This document shows positions 36,137-45,078 of a stretch of DNA of 60,621 nt, one piece after another. The translations under genes were made by a program, and so were the position numbers. The stretch is from positions 1 to 60,621 of the forward strand of contig JANYJZ010000029.1 in assembly GCA_025358305.1 (NCBI GenBank), read 5' to 3'. Under the pieces are notes generated by a model. The model was not told where the DNA came from, searched no databases, and worked only from the letters and a program-made list of their open reading frames with translations. Source of the DNA: Ignavibacteriota bacterium (GTDB lineage: Bacteria > Bacteroidota > Ignavibacteria > UBA10030 > SZUA-254). Numbering within the stretch: the stretch's first letter is position 1; each line of letters begins with the position of its first letter.

Positions 36137-38818
36137 CTACCGGGTCTCGATCCCCGGGGCGATGTTCACCTGGAGCTTCTGCTTTTGCGACGTCTTGCCG
36201 TACGACATCGTGACCGTGTATTCGCCGCTCGGCACGAACTTCTGGCCTTCCCCGCCATACCCGTTGAGGAGGTCTTGGGTCATCTTCAAGTCCCACGCCA
36301 CGCGGTTGAGCCCCGGCGTGCCGGGGCCGCTCAGATTCGCGACCGTCTGACCGGCCGTGTTCGCGACGGAGATCTTCACGCCGTCACCGGTGAAATCCTT
36401 CACCCAGTAGGTCATGAGTGCGCCGTCCGGGGGGTTGGGCCCGCGGAAGACCGTTCCGCCGGTCCAATCGACGGAACCGGGGAGGGGATAATACCCGCTG
36501 GCTGCCCGCAGTGTAAAGAGGTGCGCAGGCTTCTCGCGGATGGAGTCCGCGAGCTCCTCCAGGGCCCGGATGTCGTCGATGACGAAGATGCTCCGGCCGT
36601 GCGTGGCGACGACGAGGTCCCGGTCGCGCGGATGGATGGCGATGTCGTCGACGGCGACTGTCGGCATCTCGCCGAGCCGCGTCCAGTTCGCCCCGCGGTC
36701 GAGCGAAACGAAGAGGTGGAACTCCGTTCCGGCGAAGAGGAGGTTCGGGTTTTGCACGTCCTCGCGGACGACCTTCACCGGGCCGTCGGCGGGGAGGTTC
36801 CCGGCGATGCTCTGCCAGCTCTTGCCGCCGTCGGAAGTGCGGTAGACGAGCGGCGCGTACTTCCCGGAGCGGTGACCGTCGACGGCGAGGTATGCGACCT
36901 TCGCGTCCTGATGTCCGGGTTCGATCCGGCTCATCCACATGTCCTTCGCTTCGCGGGGCAGGCTCCCCGTGAGGTCGTTCCAGTTGATCCCGCCGTTCTC
37001 CGTCATCCAGAGTTTTCCGTCATCGGTCCCGGCCCAGAGCATCTGCGGCATGAGCGGGGATTCGGCGAGCGTATAGACAACGCCGTAGTTCTCCGCTCCG
37101 CTGCCGGTCGTCATGATCCGCGCGGGGTTCTGTGTGGAGAGATCAGGGCTGATGGGGCTCCAGTGCTCGCCCCGGTCCGTCAGCCGAAACACCCTGTTGC
37201 CGGCGAGATACATCGTGCCCTTCGCATGGCGGCTCGCGATGAACGGCGAGTTCCAGTGGAACCGGAACGCCGGCTGTCCTTCCGCAGGTTGCGGCCGAAG
37301 GTCCTTGAACTCGCCCGTGGCGAGGTTCAGCCGGTGGATGTAGCCTTCTTGGGATTCCCCGTAGACCGTGGAGGAGTCGAACGCATCGAACACGCAGTAG
37401 AATCCGTCCCCGCCGCCGATGTTGATCCAGTCGGAATTGACGATCGCGTCGCGGGTCCGGGTCATGCTCGGTCCGACCCAGTTGAGGTTGTCCTGCAGCC
37501 CGCCGGCGATCCGGTACGGGGTGCTCATGTCGAGCGTGATCCGGTAGAATTCACCGGCTGCGATGCGGTTGAGGTGCTCCCAGCCTTTGCCGCCGGCGAG
37601 GCTCTTGTAGATCCCGCCGTCGGTGCCGAGGAGAAGCTTCTGCGGATTGCGCGGGTCGATCGCGAGGGCGTGCAGGTCCGGATGGACCTTTTCGAAGTAA
37701 TCCTCCCGAAACGTCTTGCCGCTGTCCTCCGAGACGTGGAATGCGAACCCGAGGACGTAGACCTTCTTGTCGTTCGTCGGGTCGACCCGGATCTGACTGA
37801 AGTAGAACGGCCTGGGATCGAGGGGACTCATGCGCGTCCAGTGCTCGCCGGCGTCGTCCGACCGAAAGACACCGCCGCTCTTGCTTCGGACATTGTCGAT
37901 GTTGGAGGTCCCGCCGTCGTCGCTCTGGACGACGGCGTAGACGATGTCGGGATTCTTCGCGTACAGGGCGAGCCCGATGCGCCCGGTGCGCTTGGGCAGT
38001 CCGGTCTCAAGCTTCTTCCATGTCGCGCCTCCGTCGGTGCTCTTGAAGATGCCGCCGAGATCCTTTCCGTCGGTGAGGGGGGGGCCTGAGGTGAAGGACC
38101 ACGCCGTGCGCTGGCGTGCGTAGAGCGCCGCGTAGAGCACGTCGGGATGCGTCGGGTTCACCGCCACGTCGCCGCAGCCGACGAGGCTTTCGTGCGAGGG
38201 CGCGTTGAGGACGAGCTTCCAGTTCTTCCCTGCATCCGTCGTCTTATAGAGTCCGCGCGCGGCTCCGGGCGTCCAGAGGTCGCCCATCGCGGCGGCCCAC
38301 GCCGTCGTACTGTCCGTGGGATGGACAGCGATCCTGGCGATGGTTTTCGTCTCCTTGAGGCCGGTGTTCTTCCAGCTGCCGCCTCCGTCGGTGGAGAGGT
38401 ACACGCCTTTGCCCCAGCTTGAACTGTTCCGGTCGTTCGCTTCGCCGGTCCCGACCCAGACATACTTCGCATTCGACGGAGCGATCGTCACCGCGCCGAT
38501 GGCGGCCACTTCCTCCTTGTCGAAGATGCCGGAGAAGGAACCGCCGTCGTTCGAGGTCTTCATCAGTCCTCCAGTGCCGAGGGCGACGTAGAATGTGTAC
38601 GGATCGGTCGGGTCGATCGCGATGTCGGAAACGCGGCCGCCCATGACCGCCGGGCCGATGCCGCGGGCTCCAAGCGACTTCAGGGCGAACTCCTCGATCG
38701 GTTTCGATGCCCCGGATCGGTGATCGAGCGCTGCGGCGGGTTGCGCCAGGAGCGCGATCGAGACAAGGGCGAACAGGATGCGTGCGGCCTGGAGCCGCTG
38801 GCGGGACGCGTGCGTCAT
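36137..38818 (-). CDS. Secreted Asp-box (BNR/VPS10-like) beta-propeller protein
   Basis: Exported protein of 893 residues; ATG at 38818 with GGAG upstream and a signal peptide ending near PAAALD. Many Asp-box/BNR repeats (e.g. STDGGGSWK, TTDAGKNWK, STDGGATWK, DDAGEHWTR, TSDGGKSWQ) imply one or two large beta-propellers of the sortilin/'exo-alpha-sialidase-like' kind. The C-terminal ~80 residues (ISVANTAGQTVANLSGPG...GEYTVTM) resemble a FlgD-type Ig domain. No sialidase catalytic residues can be assigned, so an enzyme name is not justified. There is no T9SS sorting domain. Its own promoter is at 38881-38909 and its terminator at 36065-36101. Confidence 0.85.
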   Translation of the reverse strand: MTHASRQRLQAARILFALVSIALLAQPAAALDHRSGASKPIEEFALKSLGARGIGPAVMGGRVSDIAIDPTDPYTFYVALGTGGLMKTSNDGGSFSGIFDKEEVAAIGAVTIAPSNAKYVWVGTGEANDRNSSSWGKGVYLSTDGGGSWKNTGLKETKTIARIAVHPTDSTTAWAAAMGDLWTPGAARGLYKTTDAGKNWKLVLNAPSHESLVGCGDVAVNPTHPDVLYAALYARQRTAWSFTSGPPLTDGKDLGGIFKSTDGGATWKKLETGLPKRTGRIGLALYAKNPDIVYAVVQSDDGGTSNIDNVRSKSGGVFRSDDAGEHWTRMSPLDPRPFYFSQIRVDPTNDKKVYVLGFAFHVSEDSGKTFREDYFEKVHPDLHALAIDPRNPQKLLLGTDGGIYKSLAGGKGWEHLNRIAAGEFYRITLDMSTPYRIAGGLQDNLNWVGPSMTRTRDAIVNSDWINIGGGDGFYCVFDAFDSSTVYGESQEGYIHRLNLATGEFKDLRPQPAEGQPAFRFHWNSPFIASRHAKGTMYLAGNRVFRLTDRGEHWSPISPDLSTQNPARIMTTGSGAENYGVVYTLAESPLMPQMLWAGTDDGKLWMTENGGINWNDLTGSLPREAKDMWMSRIEPGHQDAKVAYLAVDGHRSGKYAPLVYRTSDGGKSWQSIAGNLPADGPVKVVREDVQNPNLLFAGTEFHLFVSLDRGANWTRLGEMPTVAVDDIAIHPRDRDLVVATHGRSIFVIDDIRALEELADSIREKPAHLFTLRAASGYYPLPGSVDWTGGTVFRGPNPPDGALMTYWVKDFTGDGVKISVANTAGQTVANLSGPGTPGLNRVAWDLKMTQDLLNGYGGEGQKFVPSGEYTVTMSYGKTSQKQKLQVNIAPGIETR

Positions 38819-38880
38819 GGGAACATCTCCTCTGGGTGTCAGTCGTGCCCCTCGGGGAAGGGGGGCAGTAGTTGGGGAAT

Positions 38881-38916
38881 AATATACACGATTGGCCGGG
38901 TGCATGCAACACCCGG
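38881..38916 (-). promoter_or_regulatory. Promoter with inverted repeat around the -35 box
   Basis: Minus-strand TTGCAT (38904-38909), 17-bp spacer, TATATT (38881-38886). CCGGGTG (38896-38902) and CACCCGG (38910-38916) form a 7-bp inverted repeat that brackets the -35 box, the expected position of an operator. It could alternatively help stop transcripts of the upstream expansin-fusion gene. Confidence 0.6.
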
Positions 38917-38942
38917 ATACAAACGGCGACGGGCCTCCGATT

Positions 38943-41699
38943 TTACGGGAATTGGGAGGTCCCGGGGACGGTCGTGTCCGCAGCGGGGGCGATGCCGGTG
39001 TCGATCAGGACGTTTCCGAAGATATCGGTGACGCGGAAGGTGTAGGGGCCGGGCCCCATCCCGCTCGCATTGAGGAAATAATTGTACGACGTGCGCGTCA
39101 CGCTCTTGTAGACGCCGGGACTCACCATATATTCGAACTGCGCGATCGGGTTCCGGGCGTTGCGGACCTGCACGGCGGTCCACCACTGGTTGCTCCCGTC
39201 CTTGAAATGGTAGGCGATGGGTCCGGCCACGGCGCAGGGTCGCAGGTGCCACGAGATGGGCACATGCCCGAGCGGAATGTCCCCGACCAGCGCGAACGCG
39301 GTCGGACTGAGGTCGATGCCTCCCAGCGCGCACCCCGCACAGCGGTCGACGATGCGGATGTCGATCGTGCCCTTCGGCCCGGTGACCGTGGCGCACGCTC
39401 CGCAGATCGCAGAGTTCGCGTATTCGGTCGCGTTCATCGCGCCGACCAACAGATCGTTCGGCGTCGGGTCGAACATGCAGTTCCCGCCGCCGTCCGCGAA
39501 GGTGTAGTACGTGGCGGTGCCCGTATGCACGGCGGACATGAGGCCGGCGGACGTGAGGACAAGAGTGCCGGGCGTGCCAACCTTCACCCAGTACGCGCCG
39601 CCCGGAACGAGTGTATCCGCTCCAAAATATCCGCCGTCGTATCCGTAGAACGCCGACAGGACGATTCCCGGAGGATTTTGGATGATCGCTGCAACAGGCA
39701 CGCGCGCCGCGACAGTACCGATCATGTTCCACCCGGCCTTGACTGCGACCGAATCTGTCTGGACCGGCGTGCCAGTGAGCGCTACCTGCTGGCTGTCGCT
39801 GAATTTGATCCAGTATCCCGTGCCGACCACGAGGGAGTCCTTTTGCAGGTATCCGGCGGACGGGTCATAGGTGAACGCGGCGGATGTCGCGGTGGGAAAG
39901 AGCACGCTCATCCTGGGATCGGGGACGGCAAGGGGGAGCGAGACCATGTTCCACGATTTCCGGACCGTGTAGGCGGCGCTGTATGTGCTCCCGGTCGTGA
40001 ACGCGCGGACCGAAGAGTATGGTCCGTAACCCGCTGCGTTCTTGCCTCGGACATGCCAATAGTAGAGCGTACTGACCGATAGACCCGAGATCTGGTGGAC
40101 CGTGTCGGCAATGAGCGAATCGTCGGCCAGGGGAGAGGCAAAGAGCGAGTCCGTGCCCACCTGGATCTCGTAGGTCGCGGCGCCGCTCGCCGTCTGCCAC
40201 CGGAGACTCAGCACGGTCGGCTGGTCGGCCGCGCCAGGCGCGGGGGCGACAAGAAACGTCGCCGACGGGGGCACGGCGGGCACTGTAGTGGTGAAACTGC
40301 GAGTTCCGGAATAGGGACCCGACCCCGCGCCGTTCTTCGCGCGGACCCTCCAGGAAAAGGTGGTGGAACCGACAAGCGGGCCCACCTGGAGGAGAGTATC
40401 GGTGAGTGTGGAGTCGTCCACGACGGTCGAAGCGAACGAGGGGCTCGTCGACACCTGGAGACGGTAGGATGTCGCGCTGAGCGAAGGCCCCCACGAGAGG
40501 GACGGAGTGAGGCTCACGCCGGTCGCTCCGCTCCCCGGCTGGTCAAGGACCGGCGCTGGGGGCGGCGTGAGCACGAGCTTGTACACCTTCCCGGAATAGA
40601 CCCCGCAGACATAGATCTCTCCCGATTGGTCGAGTCCAAACGAGGAAATGTTCACTCCCGTGTTGAACAGAAAGGTGTTGGTAGGACCGCCGAGGGCGAG
40701 GCGGTTGAACGACCAGATCTCCCCTGTGCAGTAGTCTCCGTAGATGTACGTACCGTCAAGCGCTGGCAGCGCGCTTCCCCGGTAGAGAAAGCCTCCGGTG
40801 ATCGAACACCGGCCGCTCACATGCTCGTAATCGAAAAGTGGCAGGTCGATGCCGGTGGTATCGTAGGAGTTGAAACAGTGGGAGCCTTCCAGGAGGTTCC
40901 AGCCGAGGTTCGCGCCGTTCCTGATCGTGTCGATCTCCTCCCACGTCCCCTGGCCGACGTCGCCGACCCAGAGCGTCCCGCCTCCTGCAGGGTCGAAGCT
41001 GAAGCGCCACGGGTTGCGGAGCCCGTACGCGTAGATCTCTTGCCGCTTCCCGGAGAGATTTCCGGCAAAGGGATTCGACGGTGGGATCGCGTAGTTGTTG
41101 CCGTTCGAGGCCGCATCGACGTTGATGCGGAGGATCTTCCCGAGAAGGACGGACGTGTTCTGGCCGTTGTTCAGTGGATCGCCTCCGCTCCCGCCGTCCC
41201 CCATGCCGATGTAGAGATATCCGTCGGTGCCGAAGGCGAGCTGGCCGCCGTTGTGGTTCTCGTAGGGTTGCGCGATGGTGAGGAGGACGAGCTCGCTTCC
41301 CCGCACGACGGAGTCCGGATTCGAAGCGCTCACCTGGAAGCGCGAGATGACGGTCCTGAGGGGGTTGTCCCTCGTGTAGTCGACGTAGATGTAGCGGTTG
41401 GAGGCGAACTGCGGATGGAAGGCGAGACCGAGAAGGCCCAGTTCTCCGCCGCTTACGATGCTGTCGGTGAGATCGAGGAACGTCGCGGTCGTCGTCTGCA
41501 CGGGATTGTTCGGAAAGACCTGGACCGTGCCCCCCTGCTCGACGACGAAGATCCGATCGGATGCGTCCTCTGCGTGGTAGAGGCCGACCGGAGAGTTGAA
41601 GGAGAGGTTCGGAAAGACGTCGACCTTGTCGTACTGCGCCGACCCGCGTGCTGCACAGAGCAGGAGGGCGGCTGCGATCAAGAGGACAGGGGATCTCAT
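38943..41699 (-). CDS. Secreted glucose/sorbosone dehydrogenase - fibronectin III (x2) - expansin fusion
   Basis: Protein of 918 residues; ATG at 41699, signal peptide ending GSAQ. Domains: a glucose/sorbosone-dehydrogenase propeller (about 20-365; LGLLGLAFHPQF, NHNGGQLAFGTDGYLYIGMGDGG region, RNPWRFSFDP); two fibronectin-III domains (about 370-555); a region with two WNM(V/I) repeats (about 565-710); and a C-terminal bacterial expansin of about 210 residues. The expansin part keeps the barrel landmarks GTATYY, GPKGTIDIRIVDRCAG (catalytic-type Asp) and GIDLSPTAFALVGD, and in the second domain the WWTAVQVRN pair and TSYNYF, which correspond to the polysaccharide-binding Trp-Trp and Tyr of EXLX1. 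It starts within the acetyltransferase stop (ATGA) and lacks a T9SS domain. Confidence 0.88.
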   Translation of the reverse strand: MRSPVLLIAAALLLCAARGSAQYDKVDVFPNLSFNSPVGLYHAEDASDRIFVVEQGGTVQVFPNNPVQTTTATFLDLTDSIVSGGELGLLGLAFHPQFASNRYIYVDYTRDNPLRTVISRFQVSASNPDSVVRGSELVLLTIAQPYENHNGGQLAFGTDGYLYIGMGDGGSGGDPLNNGQNTSVLLGKILRINVDAASNGNNYAIPPSNPFAGNLSGKRQEIYAYGLRNPWRFSFDPAGGGTLWVGDVGQGTWEEIDTIRNGANLGWNLLEGSHCFNSYDTTGIDLPLFDYEHVSGRCSITGGFLYRGSALPALDGTYIYGDYCTGEIWSFNRLALGGPTNTFLFNTGVNISSFGLDQSGEIYVCGVYSGKVYKLVLTPPPAPVLDQPGSGATGVSLTPSLSWGPSLSATSYRLQVSTSPSFASTVVDDSTLTDTLLQVGPLVGSTTFSWRVRAKNGAGSGPYSGTRSFTTTVPAVPPSATFLVAPAPGAADQPTVLSLRWQTASGAATYEIQVGTDSLFASPLADDSLIADTVHQISGLSVSTLYYWHVRGKNAAGYGPYSSVRAFTTGSTYSAAYTVRKSWNMVSLPLAVPDPRMSVLFPTATSAAFTYDPSAGYLQKDSLVVGTGYWIKFSDSQQVALTGTPVQTDSVAVKAGWNMIGTVAARVPVAAIIQNPPGIVLSAFYGYDGGYFGADTLVPGGAYWVKVGTPGTLVLTSAGLMSAVHTGTATYYTFADGGGNCMFDPTPNDLLVGAMNATEYANSAICGACATVTGPKGTIDIRIVDRCAGCALGGIDLSPTAFALVGDIPLGHVPISWHLRPCAVAGPIAYHFKDGSNQWWTAVQVRNARNPIAQFEYMVSPGVYKSVTRTSYNYFLNASGMGPGPYTFRVTDIFGNVLIDTGIAPAADTTVPGTSQFP

Positions 41700-42242
41700 A
41701 TGGGCGTATCTCCTTTTATCTTGGCGTATGAGTAGCAGTCTCTCGGCAGGTCCGACCCCGCGTGGTACATCCACCGGCGCAAGACTCCTCCGCGCGATAG
41801 TCCGACTTTCTCCAGCACCCGGACCGACGCGCTGTTGTCGATGTCGCATACCGCCCAGAGGCGATGGATGCCCTTCTGGTCGAGCGCCAGGGCCGATTCT
41901 GTCGCGTAGCCCTGATTCCAGTGCGTGCGGGCGATGACGTACCCGAAATCGGCCCGCGGGGGCGTGATGCGCGGAGCGATCATGCCGATCATCTCTCCCG
42001 GGCCCTTGGTCTCGATGGCCCAGGTGAATTCCGTCCGCTGCTTCCAGGCGTCCGCGGTGCGCTTCAGGAACTGCCGCGTTTCGCCGATGTCGCGGTGCGG
42101 CGACCAGAGAAGGTACTGCGTGACACCCGGATCCTGCGCGTAACCCCTGAAGACGGCCTCTGCATCGCCCGATACCGGCGGCCTCAGGCCAAGCCTCTCC
42201 GCCCGAGAATCTCTCGGGAGGTATGGGAGTCTCGAGGTGCAT
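41696..42242 (-). pseudogene. GNAT acetyltransferase (RimJ/RimL type), apparent N-terminal frameshift
   Basis: The conceptual product begins MHLETPIP at an ATG (42242) with AGGGA upstream and a promoter behind it. About 10 codons in, the family sequence moves to another frame: LGLRPPVSGDAEAVFRGYA, then QYLLWSPHRD, FTWAIETKGPGEMIGMI, GYVIARTHWNQGYATES (acetyl-CoA loop) and NSASVRVLEKVGL, to the stop at 41696-41698. The break coincides with a perfect palindrome (42202-42218); removing 19 nt around it restores one frame. It may be a true pseudogene, a sequencing error, or a gene with a non-standard start. The stop overlaps the expansin-fusion start (ATGA). Confidence 0.6.
42202..42218. repeat. 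Perfect short palindrome at the acetyltransferase frame break
   Basis: CCCGAGA (42202-42208), ATC, TCTCGGG (42212-42218). It lies exactly where the GNAT reading frame changes. Confidence 0.6.
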
Positions 42243-42259
42243 CCGGTTCCCTGACATCA

Positions 42260-42288
42260 AAAATACGCGAATTTGGCCTCAAACACAA
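42260..42288 (-). promoter_or_regulatory. Promoter of the GNAT / expansin-fusion unit
   Basis: Minus-strand TTGTGT (42283-42288), 17-bp spacer, TATTTT (42260-42265). The start is near 42253, about 11 nt before the ATG at 42242. Confidence 0.65.
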
Positions 42289-42341
42289 GCAGGATCGAAA
42301 ATTCAGTGGTTCTGCCCTAAGGTAGTGTGCGAGGTGTATCA

Positions 42342-42358
42342 TTAACAATTTCATAACA
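42342..42358 (+). promoter_or_regulatory. Predicted Pho box upstream of the phosphate porin gene
   Basis: TTAACA-ATTTC-ATAACA, two 6-bp half-sites 11 bp apart. The 11-base core TTAACAATTTC recurs at 45062 and, with its last base changed, at 50322, each time in front of phosphate genes. The layout matches the Gram-positive PhoP/PhoB direct repeat (TTAACA, 5-bp gap). Confidence 0.7.
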
Positions 42359-42443
42359 TGGGATTCATCTCTGGGTAATACGTCAGGAGTACATTGGTGT
42401 CGAATTCGACGGCGCTGCCGATCCCACACTCACGGAGAACACT

Positions 42444-43784
42444 ATGAAAGCGATACATGTATTGTTTATTCTGCTCCTTCTGGCTGCGTGGCCTGTCGTA
42501 CTCCGCGCGCAGGAGGACGGCGACACGACCAAGGCCAAAGGAGGCCAGGCGGTCGAGGAACTTAAGGGACAGGTTGACGGGATGAACGAGACGCTCATTG
42601 AAATGAAGAACACGCTCGATGCGCTGAAGAAGGTCAAAATCTCCGGTTACATCCAGGCGCAATACCAGAGCGCCGATACGGCCGCCGCGAAGAGTTTCGC
42701 CGGAGGGGATTTTCCGGCGAACGTGCGTTCGCGTTTCATGGTCCGGCGCGGCAGGCTGAAGGTCAACTATGACAACGACCTGACGCAGTACGTCCTTCAG
42801 ATCGACGTGACGCAGAACGGCATCGGGATCAAGGATGCGTATGCATCCATCCGTGACCCATGGATCAGGACCGGCGTGTTCACCGCCGGCATCTTCGACC
42901 GGCCGTTCGGATTCGAGATCTCGTACTCGTCGAGCAGTCGCGAAACGCCCGAGCGCTCGCGCATGTTTCAGACGCTCTTTCCGGGAGAGCGGGAGGTCGG
43001 CGCGAAGCTGGAACTCAACGCGGAGACAGGGCTCTGGAGCACGCTGAATCTCAAGGCGGGCCTGTTCAACGGCGTGCTGAACAACGCCAACGAGAACGAC
43101 CGCAACAAGGACTTCATCGGGCGGCTCGGCATCGCGCTTCCGTTCGAGGAGCAGAACCTCGCCGTGGACGGCGGTATCTCGCTGTACGACGGCAAGGTTA
43201 CGACGAACTCGAAGTTCGTCTATGATATTAATCCCGCATCACCAGCGAAAGCGTACCGCATCGACTCCTCCGCGTCGAACGTGGGGAACAGCTACGGCCG
43301 GGTCTACGTCGGGGGGGACATGCAGGTCTACTACGACCTCCCGGTGATCGGCGGGTTCTCGCTGCGCGGGGAGTACATCACCGGCACGCAGCCGGGATCA
43401 TCCGCGTCGAATTCCTTCTACAACCCCGGCGCGACGGTGACGCCGATCTACCTGCGGAAGATGGCCGGCTGGTACGTCAACCTCGTTCAGAACGTCGGGG
43501 TCCAGAACCAGTTCATCGCAAAGTACGACGTGTACGACCCGAACACCGACCTCGACGGATCGCAGATCGGCGCCCCCGGGACGTCGCATACGGCTGGAGA
43601 TGTGAAGTTCTCCACGCTTGGCCTGGGCTGGATCTACCACTGGGACGCGAACGTGAAGTTCGTTCTCTACTACGACATGGTCCGCAACGAAAAGGTCAAC
43701 GCCGCCGCCTCGGGCGCGCTCGCACCGTTCCGGGCGGACCTCAGGGACGACGTCATGACGGTCAGGATGCAGTACAAGTTTTAA
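42444..43784 (+). CDS. Phosphate-selective outer-membrane porin, OprO/OprP family
   Basis: Protein of 446 residues; ATG preceded by GGAG. A signal peptide (cleavage near VLRAQ) and a short coiled coil (about 35-65, EELKGQVDGMNETLIEMKNTL, which would trimerise) precede a beta-barrel with alternating strands from KISGYIQAQYQ to the terminal ...VRMQYKF, with the C-terminal Phe needed for barrel assembly. The SRFMVRRGRLKVNYD segment is typical of Porin_O_P. A predicted Pho box lies about 85 nt upstream, and pstS follows after 71 nt, so phosphate uptake across the outer membrane is the likely role. Confidence 0.9.
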   Translation: MKAIHVLFILLLLAAWPVVLRAQEDGDTTKAKGGQAVEELKGQVDGMNETLIEMKNTLDALKKVKISGYIQAQYQSADTAAAKSFAGGDFPANVRSRFMVRRGRLKVNYDNDLTQYVLQIDVTQNGIGIKDAYASIRDPWIRTGVFTAGIFDRPFGFEISYSSSSRETPERSRMFQTLFPGEREVGAKLELNAETGLWSTLNLKAGLFNGVLNNANENDRNKDFIGRLGIALPFEEQNLAVDGGISLYDGKVTTNSKFVYDINPASPAKAYRIDSSASNVGNSYGRVYVGGDMQVYYDLPVIGGFSLRGEYITGTQPGSSASNSFYNPGATVTPIYLRKMAGWYVNLVQNVGVQNQFIAKYDVYDPNTDLDGSQIGAPGTSHTAGDVKFSTLGLGWIYHWDANVKFVLYYDMVRNEKVNAAASGALAPFRADLRDDVMTVRMQYKF

Positions 43785-43801
43785 TTCACACACACACCGC
43801 T

Positions 43802-43830
43802 GGCCCGGCTCAATCGCGTCGCGCCGGGCC
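43802..43830 (+). terminator. Hairpin between the porin gene and pstS
   Basis: GGCCCGGC (43802-43809) and GCCGGGCC (43823-43830), 8-bp stem, 13-nt loop, no U-tract. Such intercistronic hairpins often cause partial termination or stabilise the upstream message. Confidence 0.5.
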
Positions 43831-43855
43831 GGCACATCGAACGAAAGGAAATTAA

Positions 43856-44680
43856 ATGAAATCACTCCTATTGGCAGTTGCGGTCATGTTCCTCACCTTC
43901 GGGTTCCGGGACCAGAACGAAACGATTACGGTCAAGGGCTCGGACACGATGGTGATCCTTGCCCAGCGCTGGGCCGAGGTCTACATGTCGAAGCATCCGG
44001 AGGTCTCCATCCAGGTAACCGGGGGCGGTTCGGGCACGGGCATCGCGGCGCTCATCAACGGCACGACGGATATCTGCGATGCGTCGCGTCCGATGAAGAA
44101 GAGCGAGCGGGAGAAGCTCAAGCAGCGGTTCAATACGCTCGGCGTCGAGATCAAGTCGGCGAAGGACGGCCTCGCGCTCTACGTCAACGAAGCCAACCCG
44201 GTGCAGGAGCTCACTCTTGCGCAGATCAAGGATATCTATACGGGCAAGGCGACGAACTGGAAGGCGTTCGGCGGACCGGATGCGAAGATCATCCTCTACA
44301 GCCGCGAGAACAATTCCGGTACGTACGTCTACTTCAAGGATAACGTGCTTGAAGGGGAGGATTTTTCGGCGGCGGCGCAGAATATGCCGGGAACGGCCGC
44401 CGTGGTGAACGCGGTTGCAAAGGACAAGTTCGGCGTTGGCTACGGAGGTGCGGCGTACGGCAAGGGAATCAAGTTCCTCAAGGTGAAGCAGGATGCCTCC
44501 TCGAAGGCCTACGAGCCAACAGCGGAGAGCGTGAAAAGCGGCGACTATCCGATCACACGTTTTCTGTTCATGTACACCAGAAGCAAGCCCACTGGCGCGT
44601 TGAAGGAGTACATCGACTGGATCATCAGCAACGAGGGGCAGGATATCGTGACGAAGGTGGGGTACTTTCCCGTGAAGTAG
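43856..44680 (+). CDS. pstS: Phosphate-binding protein PstS (first copy)
   Basis: Periplasmic phosphate receptor of the PstSCAB ABC importer; 274 residues with AAGGA before the ATG. After a short signal peptide the mature protein begins ETITVKGSDTMVILAQRW. Phosphate-binding loops are visible: KGSDTM, GGGSGTGIAAL, DICDASRPMKKSE and SRENNSGTYVYF. It closely resembles the second copy at 49.4 kb throughout. It follows the porin gene, whose Pho box probably controls both, and is followed by a hairpin. Confidence 0.95.
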   Translation: MKSLLLAVAVMFLTFGFRDQNETITVKGSDTMVILAQRWAEVYMSKHPEVSIQVTGGGSGTGIAALINGTTDICDASRPMKKSEREKLKQRFNTLGVEIKSAKDGLALYVNEANPVQELTLAQIKDIYTGKATNWKAFGGPDAKIILYSRENNSGTYVYFKDNVLEGEDFSAAAQNMPGTAAVVNAVAKDKFGVGYGGAAYGKGIKFLKVKQDASSKAYEPTAESVKSGDYPITRFLFMYTRSKPTGALKEYIDWIISNEGQDIVTKVGYFPVK

Positions 44681-44687
44681 TTTCGCC

Positions 44688-44714
44688 CGCGTCCCGCCTC
44701 TCCGGCGGGACGCG
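44688..44714. terminator. Hairpin after pstS (first copy)
   Basis: CGCGTCCCGCC (44688-44698), loop TCTCC, GGCGGGACGCG (44704-44714): an 11-bp perfect stem between convergent genes. There is no clear T-run on either side. Confidence 0.6.
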
Positions 44715-44719
44715 GAGTT

Positions 44720-44947
44720 CTATGCCGCAGGGAAAGGTTCACCCGTCAGGATGACCCGCGCGAGCTTCCTGCCTGCGGTGTCGCGGCGGTGATACGAATC
44801 CTGGGCCGTATGAACGTCGACCATTCCCAACCTCCTCCCGCACTGGGCACATTCCATCATATAGAATCGTGACGGCAAGTCCCTCGGCTGAAACGAGCTC
44901 TTGACGATTTCCGACGAACCACATTGATCGCAGTTCTTGATAAGCAT
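44720..44947 (-). CDS. Small zinc-ribbon protein, 75 residues
   Basis: Hypothetical protein with two CxxC pairs (CDQC at 6-9, CAQC at 33-36), the arrangement of a zinc ribbon, then a basic tail (YHRRDTAGRKLARVI). It lies convergent to pstS and divergent from phoB inside the phosphate cluster. No known family; the coding call rests on the conserved-looking cysteine spacing and an AGAAGAG before the ATG. Confidence 0.65.
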   Translation of the reverse strand: MLIKNCDQCGSSEIVKSSFQPRDLPSRFYMMECAQCGRRLGMVDVHTAQDSYHRRDTAGRKLARVILTGEPFPAA

Positions 44948-45061
44948 CTCTTCTGCCTCTGTTAAAAGTGGTACAGGTACGCGTGGTGTGAAGAACGACG
45001 TGTGGCTTGCAAGATATTCAACCGCCGCCGGAAAATCAATGCGCCCGCCGACTTTATTTTG

Positions 45062-45078
45062 TTAACAATTTCATAACC
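45062..45078 (+). promoter_or_regulatory. Predicted Pho box upstream of phoB
   Basis: TTAACA-ATTTC-ATAACC (45062-45078). Sixteen of 17 positions are identical to the site before the porin gene. About 100 nt before the phoB start, consistent with autoregulation. Confidence 0.7.

Noticed and set aside
36137-38818. Naming the Asp-box protein a sialidase
   Set aside because: Asp-box repeats alone do not show sialidase activity; the catalytic Arg triad and Tyr/Glu pair cannot be located.
38943-42260. Single 1105-codon gene covering the acetyltransferase and the expansin fusion
   Set aside because: The first ~187 residues are the acetyltransferase DNA read in the wrong frame, and they would bury a clear signal peptide at 41699. 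The ATGA overlap supports a separate start.
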